Positions 34,337 through 38,435 of a stretch of 38,435 nt of DNA are shown here, in pieces. The stretch's first letter is position 1. Each line of letters starts with the position of its first letter. Location: positions 1 through 38,435 of the forward strand of contig JARYLO010000012.1 in assembly GCA_029907605.1 (NCBI GenBank), written 5' to 3'. Source of the stretch: Sedimentisphaerales bacterium. GTDB taxonomy: Bacteria > Planctomycetota > Phycisphaerae > Sedimentisphaerales > Anaerobacaceae. The position numbers and the translations under genes were made by a program. The notes beneath the pieces are model-generated. The model was not told the origin of the DNA. It ran no database searches and saw only the letters and a list, made by a program, of their open reading frames with translations.

Positions 34337-34825
34337 TCAGGCACCAGGCCACTTGATGCCAAATAGGAGCATGAACAAGGTGACCAGTAGCCCCAAGATT
34401 GCGTAGATCTCCACCATCACTGCATATACCACACCTGCCTTGAAGGCCAGCTCAGGTCGTTTGCCTGCCATCATGACACCAGAGGCGGCCACCCTGCCCT
34501 GGTATATAGCCGAGACAAGGCCCGCAAATGCCACAGGGATACAGGCGGCAAGGATCTGCCAGCCCAAGAGGGGACTTATCTGCGGCACGCCGCCGGCAAA
34601 GAAGTTCAGTTTCAGCATCACCATAAAGGCCGCCAAGAAGCCATAGAAACCCTGTGTGCCGGGCAAGACCACCATGACGAAGAATTGGCCGTATCTTTCG
34701 GGTTTTTCACCTAAGATCCCATTGGCTGCCCTGGCGGTAAGTCCTATCCCTATCGAAGACCCAATCCCGCCTAAAAGGGCAGCCATGCCTGCGCCCACCA
34801 GAGCTAAAGCCATGCCATAGTCCAT
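34337..34825 (-). CDS. atpK: V/A-type ATPase subunit K (c-ring), sodium-type motif
   Basis: A 162-residue proteolipid of two hairpins, four membrane helices. The first hairpin has LPGTQGFYGF, with Gln where an ion-binding carboxylate could sit; the second has IYQGRVAASG and the Glu in MVEIYAILGLL. These correspond to the sodium ligands of Enterococcus hirae NtpK (Leu61, Thr64, Gln65, Gln110, Glu139), so this ring probably binds sodium, with one carboxylate per four helices. GGAGG lies 6 bases before the ATG. A low ion-to-ATP ratio from such rings suits ATP-driven pumping; this is known for the family, not shown here. Confidence 0.95.
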   Translation of the reverse strand: MDYGMALALVGAGMAALLGGIGSSIGIGLTARAANGILGEKPERYGQFFVMVVLPGTQGFYGFLAAFMVMLKLNFFAGGVPQISPLLGWQILAACIPVAFAGLVSAIYQGRVAASGVMMAGKRPELAFKAGVVYAVMVEIYAILGLLVTLFMLLFGIKWPGA

Positions 34826-34846
34826 CTCAAACCTCCATTTCTCCTT

Positions 34847-36808
34847 CTAATGGTCCTTTATGTAGACATATCTGTACTGTTTGGTCAATGGCTCAAAAGG
34901 TCTGCCACCGCCAACAAAGAACTTGGGGAAGAACTCTACATACTGCAGCCTTAAGGTGTGTACAAATGCACCCAGGCCTGACATAACCAGATTGAACAGA
35001 TGCCCGCCGACAAAGACCATTATGGCGCAGAAGATGCCCAGGCCATAGGGGATCTGTGCGGCAATACCTGCCATCAGGTTTATGGCCATACCGAGGCCAG
35101 CCCCCACCATGCACAATCCCATCAACCGCAGGTAGCTCAACAGGTCACCAACATAGAATATGGAGCTGAACAGATTGTATATGCCCATGCCTATCCGCGC
35201 ACCCCAGCCCCCTTCGCGATGGCTACCAAGGACAAGCCCCAGCGCAAAAATCAAGGCCAAAGGTCCTGCCACAGCCAGGCTTGCCGGCAAGACCGATGCC
35301 TTGCTGAGGGCAAAGACCACGACAGAGTTGATCAGCCCCAGCCAGGTCAATTGGTCGAATATCGCAGCCACGTAATTCCTATGCGTTATGTTCCAGACAA
35401 AGGCCGTGATAAGGCCTGTCATGATCTGGATATAGCCTAGGGCAACAGAGATCAGGAATAGCTGCATCGGTTTCTTGAATGGATCAAACCACATCAATGA
35501 CCGGCGTACAGGTTCTAATGCAGGTGCAAACTGTTGGATGGCATCCCCAAACCAGCTTCCTGTCAGTGCACCAGCCAGCACGGTCAGGGCCCCACATGCC
35601 CACAGCAGCCATAAGAACCTCTTGTCTGCCTGTGCCTTCTTTATGAACAGGGCCATCATGGCCATCAGGACCAGGCCATAACCAGCATCACCTAGGCAGA
35701 TCCCAAAGAACAGGGCAAAGAATGGGGCCAGGATCGCAGTGGGATCCACCTCAAGGTATCTGGGCATACCATAGAGCCTAGTGATCACCTCAAACGGCCG
35801 CACCAAAGGCCTGTTCTCTATGTCCACAGGTATCTCCTCACCGGGCTGTGGCTCAAGCCTGGTGAGGCTGGCTGCAGGGAATGAGCCTACGATCTGGCCA
35901 AGCCGGCCAAGGTCCTTCTTTTTGACCCAGCCCTCCAACAATACCGTTGACCTGGTCGCAGGGGCATCAGCCTTGACCTGTTCTCGCCTGACGAGGTTTG
36001 AGTAATGATCATGCAGGATCCGCAGTGCCTGAACGTGCCTGGCCAGCTCCACCGCCTTTTCCTGGCAGATCCCCAGCTGTTGCCTAGCCTCGGCAAGCCT
36101 TTGCCTTGCCTGTTCGATCAATTGCCTAATGGTCCCTGTGGCGGATTCGAAGTTGACCTGTTCGAATTCCACCTGTCGCAGGGCAGACTGCACCTTATCC
36201 GTCTGCCCTTTTATTGCCAGGATTACACAGGCCGCCTTGTTTCCCACGGTACCAAGCTGCTGGATTACTCCATCTAGATTGGCAATCTTGCTGCGAAGGT
36301 CCTCCATCTTGCCAAGTGTCACAAGGCCGGTCCAGCAGGTGACCTTATTGAGCGACCTTAGCTGTTCGATAGGACAATCAAGACCTACCCAGGGCGTGAG
36401 CATATCTATGGAGGTCTGGGCGGCCTCTAATTGTGCCTTTGCCTTCTCCATGGCTGCCTCGACCTGCTCGGTCTGATCAAGGACCTCCAGCAGATGCGGG
36501 TCAGTGACGATCCTCTGATAGTCCTTTGGGTCCATCACGACCCGTGGCGCTAGTGCTGCAGTAAGGCCCTTTGCACCAGGAGGGGCCAGGGGTGTGAGCG
36601 TGCCTATGGCCCGCTCAAGCCTTGCGATCAACTGCTCTATATCCCTGGGCCTTTCTACCGATCCAGGCTGCTCCAGAAGCCTGGCGACCGTGGCCTCTTT
36701 GGCGTTCAGTAGATGGCATATGCCAACTGCTTGAAGTGCCTCCAGCAGGTCGCTGACCTGGGAGCGGTGTATCACGATCAGGCATTTTGCCATCCTTGCT
36801 ACTGCCAT
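34847..36808 (-). CDS. atpI: V/A-type ATPase subunit I (a subunit, ion channel)
   Basis: A 653-residue protein. The N-terminal about 330 residues are cytoplasmic, with coiled-coil segments (near residues 70-130 and 220-250). The C-terminal half has about seven or eight membrane segments, starting with ALFFGICLGDAGYGLVLMAM near 367, with further conserved parts FSSIFYVGDLLSYLRLMGLC near 550 and NLVMSGLGAFVHTLRLQYVEFF near 608, which carries the essential channel Arg (LRL). It forms the ion half-channels next to the K ring. AAGGG precedes the ATG and the gene comes 15 bases after subunit H. Confidence 0.95.
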   Translation of the reverse strand: MAVARMAKCLIVIHRSQVSDLLEALQAVGICHLLNAKEATVARLLEQPGSVERPRDIEQLIARLERAIGTLTPLAPPGAKGLTAALAPRVVMDPKDYQRIVTDPHLLEVLDQTEQVEAAMEKAKAQLEAAQTSIDMLTPWVGLDCPIEQLRSLNKVTCWTGLVTLGKMEDLRSKIANLDGVIQQLGTVGNKAACVILAIKGQTDKVQSALRQVEFEQVNFESATGTIRQLIEQARQRLAEARQQLGICQEKAVELARHVQALRILHDHYSNLVRREQVKADAPATRSTVLLEGWVKKKDLGRLGQIVGSFPAASLTRLEPQPGEEIPVDIENRPLVRPFEVITRLYGMPRYLEVDPTAILAPFFALFFGICLGDAGYGLVLMAMMALFIKKAQADKRFLWLLWACGALTVLAGALTGSWFGDAIQQFAPALEPVRRSLMWFDPFKKPMQLFLISVALGYIQIMTGLITAFVWNITHRNYVAAIFDQLTWLGLINSVVVFALSKASVLPASLAVAGPLALIFALGLVLGSHREGGWGARIGMGIYNLFSSIFYVGDLLSYLRLMGLCMVGAGLGMAINLMAGIAAQIPYGLGIFCAIMVFVGGHLFNLVMSGLGAFVHTLRLQYVEFFPKFFVGGGRPFEPLTKQYRYVYIKDH

Positions 36809-36823
36809 CAGAAGGCCCTTTCC

Positions 36824-37147
36824 CTACACAGCCTGCCTGGCATGCTCGTCTATATACTTGAGGACCTTTTCCACAGCCACCGGTATACGCTGGCGTGCCT
36901 TCTCGATCAGGGCTTGGTGCTCGGCCCTGGCCTTTTCCTGAAGTTGGCGGACCTGCTCTGCGGCCTTCTGGCTGGCTGTTTCCACAGCTGCCTCTATGGC
37001 CTTCTTCCTCTGTATCTGTGCCTGCTCTAGGGCGAGCTGGCGGTCACGGATGGCCTGCTCGGTCATCTGTGCGGCCTCTTGTCTGGCCTGTTCAACGATC
37101 CTTTGTGCCTCGGCCTCGGCCTGTTGTATCTTCCTGATCAACTCCAT
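36824..37147 (-). CDS. atpH: V/A-type ATPase subunit H (G-like peripheral stalk)
   Basis: A 107-residue protein that is almost all charged coiled coil (Glu/Gln/Ala/Arg), with a final segment ARQRIPVAVEKVLKYIDEH. Length, composition and its place as first gene before subunit I fit the stalk subunit H (G in eukaryotes), the partner of E. AGAGGTG lies 5 bases before the ATG. Low-complexity coiled coils are hard to assign alone; operon position supports the call. Confidence 0.85.
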   Translation of the reverse strand: MELIRKIQQAEAEAQRIVEQARQEAAQMTEQAIRDRQLALEQAQIQRKKAIEAAVETASQKAAEQVRQLQEKARAEHQALIEKARQRIPVAVEKVLKYIDEHARQAV

Positions 37148-37188
37148 AAGTGCACCTCTGCTCTATACACCCCAAGCCGTAGGTGTGT

Positions 37189-37216
37189 AGTATAATGGTT
37201 TGTCGGTCGTCGTCTA
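37189..37216 (-). promoter_or_regulatory. Candidate promoter of the V-ATPase operon
   Basis: On the minus strand TAGACG (37211-37216) is followed after 16 bases by TATACT (37189-37194), about 40 bases before the atpH start. The -10 is good (5/6), the -35 only fair (4/6). It faces away from the mdh promoter in the same 168-base gap. Confidence 0.4.
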
Positions 37217-37232
37217 CATCCAACCTAGATGA

Positions 37233-37258
37233 ATCGAGCGAAAGATTGTCGGCTCGAT
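37233..37258. repeat. Inverted repeat around the mdh -35
   Basis: ATCGAGC (37233-37239) and GCTCGAT (37252-37258) form a 7-bp inverted repeat with a 12-base centre enclosing the mdh -35. It may be an operator for a dimeric regulator. A TTGTCGG string also occurs twice here (near 37200 and 37246). Confidence 0.4.
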
Positions 37259-37274
37259 ATCCGACCTCTATAAT
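37246..37274 (+). promoter_or_regulatory. Sigma70 promoter of mdh
   Basis: TTGTCG (37246-37251) and a perfect TATAAT (37269-37274) are separated by 17 bases. The mdh ATG lies about 41 bases downstream. Confidence 0.65.
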
Positions 37275-37315
37275 CCATCGTCAGGATCCTATGTAATCTT
37301 AGTGAGGTCATCAGT

Positions 37316-38263
37316 ATGTCAACAAGAAAGGTCGGGATAGTTGGTGCAGGTCAGATAGGCGGGCAATTGGCCATGCTGATAGCAGAAAGGGGCCTTGCTG
37401 ATGTGGTATTGATGGAGGTCCCAGATCGTGAGGGCCTGGCTGCAGGCAAGGCCTTGGACATCATGCATGCCACAGCCGTACTAGGTATCGATGCAGATGT
37501 CCGCGGCACAAGCAGATCCGAGGACCTGGCCGGATCGGACGCGATCGTGATCACTGCAGGCCAGCCCCGCAGACCAGGCCAGAGCAGGGATGACCTATTG
37601 AGGATCAACCTTGGGATCATCCAGCAGGTGGCAGTACAGATAAAGGCGGTCTGTCCCAAGGCCTTCTGCGTTGTGGTCACAAACCCGTTGGACGCCATGG
37701 TCTATGCATTCCAGAAGGTCTCTGGGATGCCGACGCACATGGTGGTGGGCATGGCTGGGGTCCTGGACAGCGGGAGGTTCCGGGGCCTGGTGGCATGGAG
37801 ATTGGGCCTATCGGTGCAGGATGTATCTGCCATGGTCCTTGGCGGACATGGACCTACGATGGTCCCTCTAACAGATACATGCATGGTGGGTGGTGCACCG
37901 GTAAGGCATTTGTTACCCCCTGACCAGATCGAGGACATCGTCCAGCAGACCCGCACAGCAGGCGATCAGATCGTCAGCCTTCTGGGCAATGGCAGTGCCT
38001 TTTTCAGCCCTGCAGCGAGCGTACTGCTGATGTTGGAGGCATACTTGTGCGACAGGAGGCGGGTCCTGCCTGCAGCCGCATACCTAGACGGTCAGTACGG
38101 CTGCCACGGCATCTACATGGGTGTACCTGTAGTGATCGGCAAGGGCGGCGTTGAGAGGATCGTAGAGATACAACTCGATACCAACCAACAGGCGGCCTTC
38201 GATAGATCGGTCCAGGCGGTCCGCCAGACCATAACTCAGGTTGAGGCCTTCTTGTCTAGATAA
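37316..38263 (+). CDS. mdh: Malate dehydrogenase (LDH/MDH superfamily)
   Basis: A 315-residue NAD-dependent enzyme. The Rossmann motif GIVGAGQIGG is near residue 8. The active-site loop PRRPGQSRDDLL near residue 85 has Arg in the positions that select oxaloacetate/malate over pyruvate. VTNPLDAMVY near 119, the Asp in AGVLDSGRFR near 150, and the catalytic His in LGGHGPTMVPL near 175 follow. It interconverts malate and oxaloacetate in the cytoplasm. It resembles the LDH-like MDH type with GQSRDD; a lactate preference is unlikely. GAGG lies 8 bases before the ATG. It stands alone, divergent from the V-ATPase operon. Confidence 0.95.
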   Translation: MSTRKVGIVGAGQIGGQLAMLIAERGLADVVLMEVPDREGLAAGKALDIMHATAVLGIDADVRGTSRSEDLAGSDAIVITAGQPRRPGQSRDDLLRINLGIIQQVAVQIKAVCPKAFCVVVTNPLDAMVYAFQKVSGMPTHMVVGMAGVLDSGRFRGLVAWRLGLSVQDVSAMVLGGHGPTMVPLTDTCMVGGAPVRHLLPPDQIEDIVQQTRTAGDQIVSLLGNGSAFFSPAASVLLMLEAYLCDRRRVLPAAAYLDGQYGCHGIYMGVPVVIGKGGVERIVEIQLDTNQQAAFDRSVQAVRQTITQVEAFLSR

Positions 38264-38435
38264 ACACCGCTCATTCTTGGCCATTACCTTCACATCTCAT
38301 AAGGCCGCCAAGACGAAGGCTTACCTCTGTCGATCTTCGGGTTCAAACTTGGCATAACCACATGGTATTTACAGGGTGGTGGGTAGGGATGCAGAGATGC
38401 GTCTTGTATCTCTTAACAGCAATCCCGGATGATCA
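38264..38435. other. Downstream intergenic stretch to the window end
   Basis: No gene, terminator hairpin or RNA gene was recognised in these 172 bases. The few short frames here lack a ribosome binding site and protein-like composition. The stretch may lead into a gene beyond the window. Confidence 0.3.

Noticed and set aside
551-38263. TAG recoded as a sense codon
   Set aside because: TAG falls at the natural C-terminal ends of conserved families (ClpC, NrdR, IspD, PurE, V-ATPase subunits), with new genes starting a few bases later.

Overview
The window reads as chromosomal DNA of a Gram-negative-type bacterium, most likely a planctomycete of the Phycisphaerae (Sedimentisphaerales-like anaerobes). 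This placement is inference. It rests on a V/A-type ATPase operon with a sodium-type c-ring, an outer-membrane barrel and a TonB-dependent receptor, a Phycisphaerae-style secreted beta-helix/PKD protein, fucosidases, and a response regulator with an N-terminal excisionase-like helix-turn-helix. No tRNA, rRNA, CRISPR array, insertion sequence or prophage was seen. Coding density is very high and no gene-free stretch exceeds 300 bases.

Layout. 1-4.2 kb (minus): a cut membrane protein, a GAF-like protein, an HDOD/histidine kinase fusion and its response regulator. 4.3-6.7 kb (minus): trpB2 followed by an outer-membrane barrel gene, closed by a strong terminator. 6.8-9.2 kb (plus): purE, a membrane-anchored amidase/PGRP-like protein without its zinc ligands, and an NrnA-type DHH phosphoesterase. 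9.2-12.7 kb (minus): a three-gene operon of a coiled-coil zinc-ribbon protein, an RNase HI-PurN fusion, and a prolyl-tRNA synthetase-like protein whose catalytic site is degenerate but whose editing and anticodon-binding domains look intact. 13.0-15.5 kb (plus): clpC behind a near-perfect sigma70 promoter.

15.6-24.0 kb is a carbohydrate locus: a TonB-dependent receptor (minus) divergent from three secreted enzymes (plus), a GH95 fucosidase, an (alpha/alpha)6 glycosidase-like protein and a GH29 fucosidase with a C-terminal carbohydrate-binding-like domain. Together they would import and defucosylate a glycan. 24.0-26.9 kb (minus): nrdR and a secreted beta-helix/PKD protein. 27.2-37.1 kb (minus): a nine-gene V-ATPase operon (H-I-K-E-C-F-A-B-D) running directly into a cobalamin adenosyltransferase gene and ispD. 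37.3-38.3 kb (plus): malate dehydrogenase.

The strongest candidates for something undescribed are the pseudo-ProRS with a conserved editing domain, the in-frame RNase HI-PurN fusion beside it, the zinc-less amidase-like protein, and a stop-codon bias in which about two thirds of the genes end in TAG.
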